A stretch of DNA of 64,000 nucleotides from assembly GCF_006151805.1 (NCBI RefSeq), contig NZ_VDDA01000001.1:186001-250000 (forward strand). Reading direction: 5' to 3'. This DNA is from Methylobacterium terricola. Its GTDB lineage: Bacteria > Pseudomonadota > Alphaproteobacteria > Rhizobiales > Beijerinckiaceae. The notes under the pieces were generated by a model that was not told the DNA's origin, made no database searches, and saw only the letters and a list, made by a program, of their open reading frames with translations. How positions within the stretch are numbered: the first letter of the stretch is position 1; every line of letters begins with the position of its first letter. A program made the translations under genes and the position numbers. Positions 1 to 8,307 of this stretch are shown in pieces.

Positions 1-595
1 CGGCAAGTCGACGCTGCTGCGGGCGCTCTCCGGCCTGCTGCCGGTCCAGGCCGGCACCGTCCGGCTCGGAGACGCCCTGCTCTCGGGGGCCGGCCCCCGC
101 CAGGCCGTGCGGGCCGGGCTCTCGCACGTGATCGAGGGCCACCGGGTCTTCACCGGGCAGACCGTGCGCGAGAACCTGCTGCTCGCGGCCTACGACCTGC
201 CCCGGGCCGAGCGCGCGGCGCGGATCGACGAGGCCCTGTCCCACTTCCCCGAGATCGCCGCGAAGAGCCACGACAAGGGTGCCTCGCTCTCCGGCGGCCA
301 GCAGCAGATGCTGGCGGTGGCGCAGGGCCTGGTGCAGCGCCCGCGCCTCCTGATGCTCGACGAGCCCTCCGCCGGCCTTTCGCCGGTGCTGGTCGACCGG
401 GTGCTGGAGGTGGTGGCGCGGCTGCGCCGGCAGGGCACGGCGGTGCTGCTGGTCGAGCAGCTGGTCGAGAAGGCGAGGGCGGTCTCGGACCGGGTCTACG
501 CCCTGGCGCAGGGACGGATCGTGCTGGAGGCGGTCGCCGGGGCGCCCGATCTGCCGGAGCGGCTCGAGCGGGCGTATTTCGGGGGGGTGGGATGA
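1..595 (+). CDS. ABC transporter ATP-binding protein, LivF-like (5' partial)
   Basis: The frame is open from base 2, and the first codons read GKST, the tail of a Walker A motif, so roughly the first 35-40 residues lie outside the window. Further in are the signature LSGGQQQ and the Walker B run LLMLDEPSAGLSP, followed by the switch-region LLVEQ. The QQQM signature and the short C-terminus after 'VYALAQGRIVLEA' are typical of LivF, the second ATPase of branched-chain amino-acid/urea/amide transporters, which powers uptake from the cytoplasmic face. It is probably the last gene of its transporter operon, since the next gene is unrelated. The substrate cannot be told from the ATPase. Confidence 0.85.
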   Translation, partial: GKSTLLRALSGLLPVQAGTVRLGDALLSGAGPRQAVRAGLSHVIEGHRVFTGQTVRENLLLAAYDLPRAERAARIDEALSHFPEIAAKSHDKGASLSGGQQQMLAVAQGLVQRPRLLMLDEPSAGLSPVLVDRVLEVVARLRRQGTAVLLVEQLVEKARAVSDRVYALAQGRIVLEAVAGAPDLPERLERAYFGGVG

Positions 596-716
596 GCCGT
601 CTGCTCTTCCGTCGGGCGCATGGCGACCCGGGGAGAATGCCCGGCGGCTCACCGGGCGAGGTCCGGATGTGCTCCAGGTGAAGGCACCCGCCCACCTGTT
701 CAGGCATGCGGGCGCG

Positions 717-1130
717 ATGAAGCGGCATGATCCCGACACCGGCGACGCACATCTCGGCCCCACCGACCCGCGCTCCTGGGCGGTGCTCGCCCTGGCGCTG
801 GTCTTCCTCGCCCTCGGCGCCCTGTTCCTGGCCGCGCCCGGGGCCGGCGCCGCGATCTACGGCATCCCCGAGCCGGCGGGGTCCGGCCGGACCGCCCTGC
901 GGGCCATCGGCGCCCGCGACGTGGCGCTGGCGCTCTACCTCGCCGGGCTGACCCTGGTCTCGACCCGGCGCGCCGTGGCGGTCGTGCTCGCGGCGAGCCT
1001 CGTCATTCCGGCCTGCGACCTGGCGATGGTCGCCGGCACGGCGCTGTGGTGGCAGGTGGCCCTGCACGTCGTGAGCGCCGGCGTGCTGGCGCTCGTCGCC
1101 TCATGGGTGATGTGGGATCACGCCGCGTAG
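717..1130 (+). CDS. small four-helix membrane protein, DUF4267-like
   Basis: A 137-residue protein that is mostly hydrophobic after a charged N-terminus (MKRHDPDTGDAH). Four membrane segments can be seen (about residues 22-42, 62-80, 82-102 and 108-130), with the conserved-looking 'RAIGARDVALALYL' between the first two. This resembles the DUF4267 small membrane protein family, whose function is unknown. A GTG 48 bases upstream (669) is an alternative start; the ATG at 717 is preferred because the extra 16 residues look like non-coding read-through. The 3' end overlaps the convergent aldolase gene by 13 bp. Confidence 0.6.
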   Translation: MKRHDPDTGDAHLGPTDPRSWAVLALALVFLALGALFLAAPGAGAAIYGIPEPAGSGRTALRAIGARDVALALYLAGLTLVSTRRAVAVVLAASLVIPACDLAMVAGTALWWQVALHVVSAGVLALVASWVMWDHAA

Positions 1131-1915
1131 TCCGGCTCCTCCCGGTCGAGCCGCCGGCGGATCGCCGCGAGGTGGAGGCGGGCGGATTCCGGGTCGCCCT
1201 CGCGCATCTGGCGATAGGCGGCCTCGGCGATGGCGGGATCGACCGGCAGGACCGGGCGGCCGGTCGAGAGGGCGAGCACCTGCACCTCGGCGGCGCGCTC
1301 CAGGTAGTACAGGTCGTCCCAGGCCTCGGCGATGGTCGGCCCCAGCACCATGACGCCGTGGTTCTTCATGAACACGATGTCGGCCTCGCCGACGCTGTCG
1401 GCGATGCGGTCGCCCTCGCGCGCGTCGAGGGCGAGCCCGTTGTAGTTCCGGTCGAAGGCGGTGCGGCCGTAGAACTTCAGCGCGGTCTGGCCGGCGAAGA
1501 TCAGCGGATCGCCCTCGGTCATCGACAGGGCGGTGGCATGGGGCATGTGGGTGTGCAACGCCACCCGCGCCCGCGGGATGCGCGCATGCAGGCGGGCATG
1601 GATGTAGAAGGCGGTCGCCTCCGGCTGGCCCTTGCCCGACACCACGTTGCCGTGGAAGTCGCAGACCAGGAGCTTGGAGGCGGTGAGCTCGGCGAAGGCG
1701 TAGCCGTAGGGGTTGACGAGGAAGAGGTCGTCGTAGCCCGGCACCATCGCCGAGAAGTGGTTGCAGATGCCTTCTTCCAGGCCGTAGCGGGCCGCCATGC
1801 GGAAGCAGGCCGCCAGCTCCTCCTTGGCCTGCCGCACCTCGGGGCCGGCAAGGTCCGGCTGGTTGAGGCCGTCCGGAATCCGCTCGGCCGTCGGGGTGCC
1901 CAGTGCGTGAGCCAT
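1118..1915 (-). CDS. class II aldolase/adducin family protein
   Basis: A 265-residue protein of the class II aldolase/adducin family (L-fuculose-phosphate aldolase, L-ribulose-phosphate epimerase and decarboxylase-like relatives). Zinc-ligand histidines typical of the fold are present in 'ALHTHMPHATA' and in 'MKNHGVMVLG' near the C-terminal third; the N-terminal 'EEGICNHFSAMVPG' matches the substrate-phosphate loop. The substrate cannot be inferred. The start at 1915 is chosen because GAGGAGAGACGAAGAACC precedes it, a good Shine-Dalgarno at usable distance; the frame extends further upstream but runs into an intergenic palindromic repeat. It stands alone between a membrane-protein gene and the transglycosylase gene. 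Confidence 0.85.
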   Translation of the reverse strand: MAHALGTPTAERIPDGLNQPDLAGPEVRQAKEELAACFRMAARYGLEEGICNHFSAMVPGYDDLFLVNPYGYAFAELTASKLLVCDFHGNVVSGKGQPEATAFYIHARLHARIPRARVALHTHMPHATALSMTEGDPLIFAGQTALKFYGRTAFDRNYNGLALDAREGDRIADSVGEADIVFMKNHGVMVLGPTIAEAWDDLYYLERAAEVQVLALSTGRPVLPVDPAIAEAAYRQMREGDPESARLHLAAIRRRLDREEPDYAA

Positions 1916-1981
1916 GGTTCTTCGTCTCTCCTCGCGAGGCGCCGATCCTCGCAAGAGACGGCCCTGCTTGTCCACCGCTCG

Positions 1982-2081
1982 AGCGTCTTCCGACGAGGCG
2001 GATTCCGGCTCGTCGGAGAACATGCGGCGACATCAAAGGTCCAGAGCACCGCCGGAGGGCGGCGCGATCGGGCGATGCCCT
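1982..2081 (+). repeat. intergenic palindromic repeat, family A, copy 1
   Basis: Core hairpin TTCCGACGAG (1988-1997) / CTCGTCGGAG (2009-2018) with loop GCGGATTCCGG, then a conserved tail 'GCGGCGACATCAAAGGTC...AGAGCACCGCC'. The same core and tail recur at 19443 and, reversed, at 5455. It lies between the aldolase promoter and the transglycosylase stop codon. It looks like a dispersed REP-type element of this genus. Confidence 0.7.
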
Positions 2082-3267
2082 AGCGAGGTCCGCTCAGATG
2101 CTGCAGCAGGGCGGGGGTGGCGTAGCCGTCCGCCGGCAGCCCCGCGGCGGTCTGGTAGCGCCGCACGGCCTCGCGCAACTTCGGCCCCGCGCGCCCGTCG
2201 AACGGGCCGTCATAGTGCCCCCGGGCGGAGAGCCCGCGCTGGAGCGCGGTGAGCCCGGCCTGGTCGAGGCGCGGGCCGGTCGGCCAGGGAGCGGCGAGCG
2301 GCGGCCCGCCGGCGATCCGGTCGGAGAGGTGGCCCACCGCCAGCGCGTAGGAATCCGAGGTGTTGTAGGCCCGGATGGCCTCGAAATTCGCCGTGATCAG
2401 GAAGGCCGGGCCGCCGGCGCCGCCGGGCAGGAACAGGCTCGCCTCGCCGGCCTCGGGCAAGGCCTCCCCGTCGAGGGAGCGCACCCCGCGCCGGGCGAAC
2501 TCGGAGAACGGGCCGCGGTAGCGCGCGAGGTCGAACCCCGCCGGCAGGGCGACGGCGACGCCCCAGGGCAGCTCGCGTTGCCAGCCAGCCTGATGCAGGA
2601 AGCTCGCGATCGAGGCGAGGGCGTCCGGAACGGAGTCCCAGATGTCGCGCTGCCCGTCGCCGTCGAAATCGACCGCCGCGCGCAGGTAGGCGGAGGGCAG
2701 GAACTGCGTCTGCCCCATCGCGCCGGCCCAGGAGCCGCGCATCCGCTCCGGGCTCACGTCGTGGTGCTCGAGGATCTCGAGCGCCGCCAGAAGCTCGTCG
2801 CGAAACAGCTCGCCGCGGTGGCGGGCCTCGGCCAGGGTGGCGAGCGCGCGCACCACCGGCAATGTGCCGGCGCTGGCGCCGAAATCCGATTCGATGCCCC
2901 AGAACGCGAGCAGCACCGGGCCGGGCACGCCGTAAGCCGCCTCGATCCGCGCCAGGATGTCGGCGCGGCGCGCGGCCTCCGCCCGCCCGCGGGCGATGCG
3001 CCCAGGCGAAACCGCGCCAGTCAGGTACTCCCAGACCGGGCGGCCGAACTCGCCCTGGCGGCGCAGGCGCGCCAGCACCGCCGGGTCCGGGGTCACGCCC
3101 CGGAACGCCGCGTCGAAGGTCGCGCGCGAGACCTTGCGCGCCTGGGCGGCCGGCCACAGCGCCTCGACGAAGGCGCGGAAATCGCCGGCCCCGGCGGGGG
3201 CAGCGAGGACCGGCACGCCGGCGAGCGCGAGAGCGGCACGCAGGGCCGCCACGCGGAAGCGGCGCAT
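2080..3267 (-). CDS. lytic murein transglycosylase (MltB family) with peptidoglycan-binding domain
   Basis: A 395-residue exported enzyme that cleaves peptidoglycan glycan strands, leaving 1,6-anhydro-muropeptides. The N-terminus MRRFRVAALRAALALAGV...APAGAGD is a signal peptide. The catalytic domain (about 30-320) has the MltB/SLT signature 'LLAFWGIESDFG', where the Glu is the likely acid, plus 'GAMGQTQFLPSAYL' and 'DFDGDGQRDIW'. A PG_binding_1 domain follows at about 335-393 ('LQRGLSARGHYDGPFDG'). The start at 3267 lies 2 bp beyond the stop of galE, so the two are co-transcribed and probably translationally coupled. The open frame continues upstream through galE, but that part is a shadow of galE. 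Confidence 0.92.
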   Translation of the reverse strand: MRRFRVAALRAALALAGVPVLAAPAGAGDFRAFVEALWPAAQARKVSRATFDAAFRGVTPDPAVLARLRRQGEFGRPVWEYLTGAVSPGRIARGRAEAARRADILARIEAAYGVPGPVLLAFWGIESDFGASAGTLPVVRALATLAEARHRGELFRDELLAALEILEHHDVSPERMRGSWAGAMGQTQFLPSAYLRAAVDFDGDGQRDIWDSVPDALASIASFLHQAGWQRELPWGVAVALPAGFDLARYRGPFSEFARRGVRSLDGEALPEAGEASLFLPGGAGGPAFLITANFEAIRAYNTSDSYALAVGHLSDRIAGGPPLAAPWPTGPRLDQAGLTALQRGLSARGHYDGPFDGRAGPKLREAVRRYQTAAGLPADGYATPALLQHLSGPR

Positions 3268-3269
3268 CG

Positions 3270-4262
3270 TCAGACCCGGTTGCGGCGGCCCAGCGCCTCT
3301 TCCCAGGCGAGCGCCTGGGTGACGATCTCGCGCAGGTCGTCGTGCTGCGGCGCCCAGCCGAGCTCGGTCCGGATCCGGTCGGCCCCGGCGACGATCCGGG
3401 ACGGATCGCCGGGCCGGCGCGGCGACAGCTTGACCGGGAAGTCGACGCCCGAGACCGACTTCACCACGTCGATCACCTCCAGCACCGAGTAGCCGCGGCC
3501 GTAGCCGCAGTTGAGCGTCAGGCTTGCCCCCCCGCCGCGCAGGTGGTTGAGCGCCACGAGATGGGCCGCTGCGAGGTCGGAGACCTGGATGTAGTCGCGC
3601 AGGCAGGAGCCGTCCGGCGTCGGGTAGTCGGTGCCGAACACCTCGAGCTGGCCGCGCTTGCCGAGGGCGGCCTGCGTCGCAACCTTGATCAGGTGGGTGG
3701 CGTTGGGGCTCGACTGGCCCGAGCGCCCGCGCGGATCGGCGCCCGCCACGTTGAAGTAGCGCAGGACCACGTAGCTGATGCCGTGGGCGCGGGCGGCGTC
3801 CTCCAGCATCCACTCGGTCATCAGCTTCGAGCGGCCGTAGGGGTTGATCGGGCTCGGGGTCAGATCCTCGGGCACCGGCACCACGGCCGGCTCGCCGTAG
3901 ACGGCCGCCGTCGAGGAGAAGATCACGTGGCGCACGCCCGCACCGATCGCCGCCTCGATCAGCGCCCGCGACTTGACCGTATTGCCGAGATAGTAGCCGA
4001 GCGGATCCGAGACCGAATCCGGCACCACGATCTTGGCGGCGAAGTGGGCGAGCGCGTCGATCTTGTGCCGGCGGATGGTCTCGGCGACGAGGGACTGGTC
4101 GGCGACGTCGCCGCGCACCAGCGTGACTTCCGGCGGGACCGCCCAATCGAACCCGGTCGAGAGATCGTCGAGGACCACGACCTCGTCGTGGCCGGCATCG
4201 ATCAGGGCGAGCACCATGTGGCTGCCGATGTAGCCCGCGCCGCCCGTGACAAGTACCGCCAT
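3270..4262 (-). CDS. galE: UDP-glucose 4-epimerase
   Basis: A 330-residue extended SDR enzyme interconverting UDP-glucose and UDP-galactose in the cytoplasm for surface polysaccharide precursors. Visible motifs are the NAD-binding VTGGAGYIGSH at residues 4-14, the catalytic Ser/Thr loop 'SSTAAVYG' and the YGRSK (YxxxK) motif, plus 'PNATHLI' and the C-terminal 'SRIVAGADRIRTELGW'. Length is normal for GalE. It is the first gene of a two-gene unit with the downstream transglycosylase. The divergent neighbour is galU, which makes UDP-glucose, so the pair forms a nucleotide-sugar locus. Confidence 0.95.
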   Translation of the reverse strand: MAVLVTGGAGYIGSHMVLALIDAGHDEVVVLDDLSTGFDWAVPPEVTLVRGDVADQSLVAETIRRHKIDALAHFAAKIVVPDSVSDPLGYYLGNTVKSRALIEAAIGAGVRHVIFSSTAAVYGEPAVVPVPEDLTPSPINPYGRSKLMTEWMLEDAARAHGISYVVLRYFNVAGADPRGRSGQSSPNATHLIKVATQAALGKRGQLEVFGTDYPTPDGSCLRDYIQVSDLAAAHLVALNHLRGGGASLTLNCGYGRGYSVLEVIDVVKSVSGVDFPVKLSPRRPGDPSRIVAGADRIRTELGWAPQHDDLREIVTQALAWEEALGRRNRV

Positions 4263-4442
4263 TCCGTTCGCTCCCCGCCGTGATGCGGGTTGATCCATAA
4301 CGTGCAATGCTTCAGCGTCAATTAAGCTGTCCGGTGACAAGGCAGCGGGGAGAGGGTAGGCCGGCCGGGCGTGAGAGCCCGGATGCGCCCGTCCCCGCCG
4401 GGCGGTCCGGCAGCTCCCGCTATGTCGACTGGAACACGTACG

Positions 4443-5309
4443 ATGAAACGCATTCGCAAAGCCGTCCTCCCGGTCGCGGGTCTCGGCACCCGTTTCCTGC
4501 CGGCGACCAAGGCGGTGCCCAAGGAGATGCTGACGGTCGTCGACCGTCCGGTGGTCCAGCACGTCGTCGACGAGGCCCGCGAGGCCGGGATCGAACACTT
4601 CATCTTCGTCACCGGCCGCGGCAAGGCGGTGATCGAGGACCATTTCGACATCTCCTACGAGCTCGAGCGCACCCTGCAGGAGCGCAACAAGACCGAGGCC
4701 TACGAGGCCCTGAGGAAGGACCTGCCGGGCGCCGGCCAGACCAGCTTCACCCGCCAGCAGGAACCGCTGGGCCTCGGCCACGCGGTGTGGTGCGCCCGCG
4801 AGATCGTCGGCGACGAGCCCTTCGCGGTGATCCTGCCCGACATGCTCAGCCGCGGCAGCATGGTGCAGATGCTCAGCGCCTACGAGAAGCACGGCGGCAA
4901 CGTCATCGCCGTTGAGGAGGTCGCCCCCGACCAGACCCACCAGTACGGCATCGTCAGCGTCGGCCAGGAATTCGGCGACACCTTCGAGATCACCGGCATG
5001 GTGGAGAAGCCGCCGAAGGGCACCGCGCCGTCGAACTACATCATCTCGGGCCGCTACATCCTGCAGCCGGAGATCTTCTCGATCCTGGAGCGCGGCGAGC
5101 GCGGCGCGGGCGGCGAGATCCAGCTCACCGACGGCATGAAGCGCCTCGCCGAGACGCAGAAGTTCTACGGCATGCACTACCGCGGCAAGACCTACGACAC
5201 CGGCTCGAAGCTCGGCTTCCTGGTCGCCAACCTCGCCTACGGCCTGGAGCGGCCGGAGCTGCGCGACGCGCTCACGCAGGAGATCGAGGCGCTGCTGAAG
5301 AAGGGCTGA
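4443..5309 (+). CDS. galU: UTP-glucose-1-phosphate uridylyltransferase
   Basis: A 288-residue nucleotidyltransferase making UDP-glucose from glucose-1-phosphate and UTP. The N-terminal 'KAVLPVAGLGTRFLPATKAVPKEML' region (G-X-G-T-R-F-L-P..KxxPKEM) is the GalU hallmark; 'VEKPPKGTAPSNYIISGRYIL' and 'YDTGSKLGFL' are also classical. The start at 4443 (MKRIRKAVLP) gives the family's usual N-terminus; an in-frame ATG at 4422 is possible. Its Shine-Dalgarno is weak. Divergent from galE, sharing about 180 bp of promoter space. A perfect 15-bp GC hairpin lies about 105 bp after the stop. Confidence 0.95.
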   Translation: MKRIRKAVLPVAGLGTRFLPATKAVPKEMLTVVDRPVVQHVVDEAREAGIEHFIFVTGRGKAVIEDHFDISYELERTLQERNKTEAYEALRKDLPGAGQTSFTRQQEPLGLGHAVWCAREIVGDEPFAVILPDMLSRGSMVQMLSAYEKHGGNVIAVEEVAPDQTHQYGIVSVGQEFGDTFEITGMVEKPPKGTAPSNYIISGRYILQPEIFSILERGERGAGGEIQLTDGMKRLAETQKFYGMHYRGKTYDTGSKLGFLVANLAYGLERPELRDALTQEIEALLKKG

Positions 5310-5415
5310 TCCGGCCCGTCCGAACCGCACCGGGCCCCGCGCGGCGCAGCCATCCCGCGCCGCGCGGTGGCCGCAACGGGCGGGCTCCCGCCGGGAGCCC
5401 CGCGCGCCCGGCGTC

Positions 5416-5450
5416 CCTTCCCGGGGCGGGGCCGGCCCGCCCCGGGAAGG
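5416..5450 (+). terminator. 15-bp GC hairpin downstream of galU
   Basis: CCTTCCCGGGGCGGG / CCCGCCCCGGGAAGG, a perfect 15-bp stem with loop GCCGG. No T-run follows, so it may be a factor-assisted or processing hairpin rather than a strict intrinsic terminator. Confidence 0.5.
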
Positions 5451-5454
5451 ATTG

Positions 5455-5560
5455 CACACGAGAGCACCGCCCGATCGCGCTGCGATCGGACGCTGCCCTC
5501 GACCTTTGATTGCGCCGCATTTTTTTCGCCGACGAACCGGTCTCCGCGTCGCCGGCAGTT
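5455..5560 (-). repeat. intergenic palindromic repeat, family A, copy 3 (reversed, degenerate)
   Basis: Read on the minus strand, CCGGTTCGTCGGCGAAAAAAATGC is followed by GGCGCAATCAAAGGTC, then 'GCGCGATCGGGCGGTGC'. This matches the core and tail of the repeats at 1982 and 19443 with scattered changes. It fills much of the 432-bp gap between galU and the GGDEF/EAL gene. The rest of that gap (about 5561-5741) shows nothing I can name. Confidence 0.6.
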
Positions 5561-5741
5561 GCTCCAGGTCTACCGGTATCGGCCGGCTTTACCGGTAGTA
5601 TGGAGCCAATCCTCTCCCAGCGTCCGCAACAGGAGAGTTGCGTTCTGTTGACGCAGGACCGACTTGCGGTCCGGTGCCTTATGCAGGCGTAAGACTTAAA
5701 GGCGACGACGTCCGTTCTTGCCTCGAAATACCGTCGACCCT

Positions 5742-7913
5742 ATGGTCGTCGGACCGAGCGGCTCAGCAAGTCGGCGACGCATGCCCCACTCCCGGAAAGA
5801 CAAGCGGAGGGTTGCGGCCCTCGACAGGACCGGCCTGCTGTCGGCCCGCTCGGACGAGACGTTCGTCAGCTTGGTCGGGGTCGCCGCCGATGCGTTCGGG
5901 GTGGCGATCGCGACTCTCTCGCTGATCGATGCCGACCGTCAGGTCTATTTCGAGAAGGTCGGCATCACGGTTGCCTCGACCGAGCGCGGCATCTCGTTCT
6001 GCACCCGCACCATCGAGAGCGACGGGACGGTGGTGATCCTCGACGCGGCGCAGGACCCGCTCTGGCGCGACAACCCGATGGTCATCGGCCCGCCCTACAT
6101 CCGGTTCTATGCCGGGGTGCCGCTGCGGATCGACGGGCAGGCGATCGGCACCTTCTGCCTCATCGACACTGCGCCGCGCGCCGCGTTCTCCGACGGCGAG
6201 CACCTGCGCCTCGAACGCTACGCCGCCATCGCCCGCGAGATGCTGGAGTTGCGGGCGCAGCACGCCAACCGGGACAGCGCACGGATGCGCTTCCGGCACA
6301 TGGCCGAGACCAGTCCGGACGCGATGATCGTGTACGACGCCGAGGGCGGCATCCTGCACTGGAACGGCAGCGCCGAGCGAATGTTCGGCCATGACGCCGC
6401 CACGGCCGCCCGCCTCGACGTCTCCGACCTCACGGCCGGGCCGGGCGCGCGGGCGCCGTGGTTCGACGACGCCCCGGGGGCGATCCGCGAGACCGAGATC
6501 CGCCTGCGCGACGGGGCGACGAGGGCGGTGGAGGTCTCGCTGTCGCGCTGGCGCGAGGGCGGCGAGACGATCTACGGCGCCATCCTGCGCGACACCTCGC
6601 AGCGCCGCGAGCGCGAGGAGGCGCTGCACGCGCTCGCCCATCGCGACGCCCTGACCGGGCTCGCCAACCGGCCGCTCATGCGCCTGCGCCTCGAGGCGAT
6701 GCTGGCCGCCGGGCCCGTGGCGGTCCTGCTGATCGACCTCGACGGCTTCAAGGACGTCAACGACACCGTCGGCCACGCGGCCGGCGACGAGGTGCTGAAG
6801 GAGGCGGCGGCGCGGCTCCTCGCCTGCGTCCGGGGCAGCGACGTGGTCGCCCGCATCGGCGGGGACGAGTTCGTGATCGCGTTGCCCGGCTGCGGCGATC
6901 CGGCGGTCGGCGGGGAGGTGGCCGCCCGCATCGTCGCCGCGATGGAGGAGCCGTTCCCGGTGCAGGAGCGCCGCGTGCGGATCGGCGCGAGCGTCGGCAT
7001 CGCGCTGGCGCCGTCCCAGGCCGAGAGCATCGACGACCTGCTCTTCTGCGCCGACCTCGCCGTCTACAAGGCCAAGGCCGACGGCCGCCACCGGCACCGG
7101 CTCTACACGCCGTCCTTGCGCGCCGCGGTCTCGGACCGGCAGCGCTTCGTCCACGAGTTCCACCGCGCCCTGGAGCAGGAGGAATTCGTGCTGCATTACC
7201 AGCCGCAGATCCGCCTGCGCGACGGCGCTCTGGTCGGCGCCGAGGCGCTGATCCGCTGGCGGCACCCGGAGCACGGCCTGCTCCAGCCCGGCGCGTTCCT
7301 GCCGGCCCTGCTGTCGAGCCGCCACGCCGTGGCGGTCAACGACTGGGTTCTGCGCAAAGCCTGCAGCCAGGCCGCATCCTGGCTGCCCGCCGCCGGGCCG
7401 CATTTCCGCATGGGGGTGAATGCCTGCGCGACCCGCCTGCATTCCGGCGAGATCGACGCGGTGGCGATGGCGATCCTGGCCGAGACCGGGCTCAACCCCG
7501 AGAACCTCGAGCTCGAGATCACCGAGACCGTGGTGCTCGCCCACGGGAGTGCCACGACCGCGGCCCTCCATGCCTTGCGCGAGCGCGGCATCGGCATCGC
7601 CTTCGACGATTTCGGCACCGGCTACGCCTCGCTGAGCATGCTCGAGGAGTTCCCGATCACCCGGCTGAAGATCGACCGCTCCTTCGTGCGCAAGATGAAC
7701 GACGCCCCGGACGTGCCGGTGATCCGGGCGATCCTGCAACTCGCCAAGGGCTTCGGCCTCGACGTGGTCGCCGAGGGGATCGAGACCGAGGACCAGCTCC
7801 GCCGCCTGCGCCGGAAGGGCTGCGCCGAGGGCCAGGGCTACTTCTTCAGCCCGCCCGTCGATCCGGAGACCTTCGCGGCGCGCTTCCTCTCGGGGGGCGT
7901 GACGGTGCCCTGA
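5742..7913 (+). CDS. GAF-PAS-GGDEF-EAL cyclic-di-GMP signalling protein
   Basis: About 723 residues, no membrane segment or signal peptide, so a cytoplasmic sensor. Order: GAF (about 25-165, 'GISFCTRTI...FYAGVPL'), PAS (about 180-290, 'SPDAMIVYDAEGGILHWN'), GGDEF (about 300-460) with an intact RIGGDEF active site, and EAL (about 470-715). In the EAL domain, 'GAEALIRW', 'ELEITETVVL', 'AFDDFGTGYASL' and 'KIDRSFV' retain the metal-binding and catalytic residues. Both diguanylate cyclase and phosphodiesterase halves therefore look competent. There is no good ribosome-binding site; TTG 5718, ATG 5742 and ATG 5781 are all possible starts, so the N-terminus is uncertain. It stands alone. Confidence 0.9.
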   Translation: MVVGPSGSASRRRMPHSRKDKRRVAALDRTGLLSARSDETFVSLVGVAADAFGVAIATLSLIDADRQVYFEKVGITVASTERGISFCTRTIESDGTVVILDAAQDPLWRDNPMVIGPPYIRFYAGVPLRIDGQAIGTFCLIDTAPRAAFSDGEHLRLERYAAIAREMLELRAQHANRDSARMRFRHMAETSPDAMIVYDAEGGILHWNGSAERMFGHDAATAARLDVSDLTAGPGARAPWFDDAPGAIRETEIRLRDGATRAVEVSLSRWREGGETIYGAILRDTSQRREREEALHALAHRDALTGLANRPLMRLRLEAMLAAGPVAVLLIDLDGFKDVNDTVGHAAGDEVLKEAAARLLACVRGSDVVARIGGDEFVIALPGCGDPAVGGEVAARIVAAMEEPFPVQERRVRIGASVGIALAPSQAESIDDLLFCADLAVYKAKADGRHRHRLYTPSLRAAVSDRQRFVHEFHRALEQEEFVLHYQPQIRLRDGALVGAEALIRWRHPEHGLLQPGAFLPALLSSRHAVAVNDWVLRKACSQAASWLPAAGPHFRMGVNACATRLHSGEIDAVAMAILAETGLNPENLELEITETVVLAHGSATTAALHALRERGIGIAFDDFGTGYASLSMLEEFPITRLKIDRSFVRKMNDAPDVPVIRAILQLAKGFGLDVVAEGIETEDQLRRLRRKGCAEGQGYFFSPPVDPETFAARFLSGGVTVP

Positions 7914-7918
7914 CGGCG

Positions 7919-8242
7919 CTACTCGTCGTCGAACCAGTTGCGCCCGGGCTCGATGCAGCGATAGCCGACGAGGCATTGCGGCGTGTCGCGGGTCGGCACG
8001 ACGGCGTTCCGGGTGATCTGCGTCGGCTCGCAGAAGCTGCGGTCGCGCACGTAGCGGTCGTAGGTGTAGCCGCCGGTGCCCAGCACCGCGGCGCCCTGCG
8101 CGGCCAGGAAGGCGCGGGCCTGGCCGCAGGTCATGGCGAGGGTCGAGGGCCGGCCCTGGGCGACGGCGAGGGTCGGAACCGCCGCGAGGACGAGGGCGGC
8201 GAGGAGGATCGAGGATCCGGGTTGTCGGCGGTCGGCGGACAC
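7919..8242 (-). CDS. small secreted protein with four cysteines, function unknown
   Basis: A 107-residue product from a GTG start (8242) preceded by GGAGCG. Residues 1-28 form a signal peptide ending AVAQG. The mature part has four Cys (in TCGQ, SFCEP, PQCLV, YRCIEP), which could make two disulfides in the periplasm, and ends in GRNWFDDE. I do not recognise a named family. It ends 5 bp from the convergent stop of the GGDEF/EAL gene. Confidence 0.65.
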   Translation of the reverse strand: MSADRRQPGSSILLAALVLAAVPTLAVAQGRPSTLAMTCGQARAFLAAQGAAVLGTGGYTYDRYVRDRSFCEPTQITRNAVVPTRDTPQCLVGYRCIEPGRNWFDDE

Positions 8243-8307
8243 GACGGGTGCGCTCCGATGGTCTGAGGCCCGCCAACGCCCGTGGGCCCGGCCTGGATCC
8301 GCCGCCC

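Noticed and set aside
2080..4146. Continuous 688-codon minus-strand frame across the transglycosylase and galE
   Set aside because: The upstream part is an out-of-frame shadow of galE; the transglycosylase has its own signal peptide and start at 3267.
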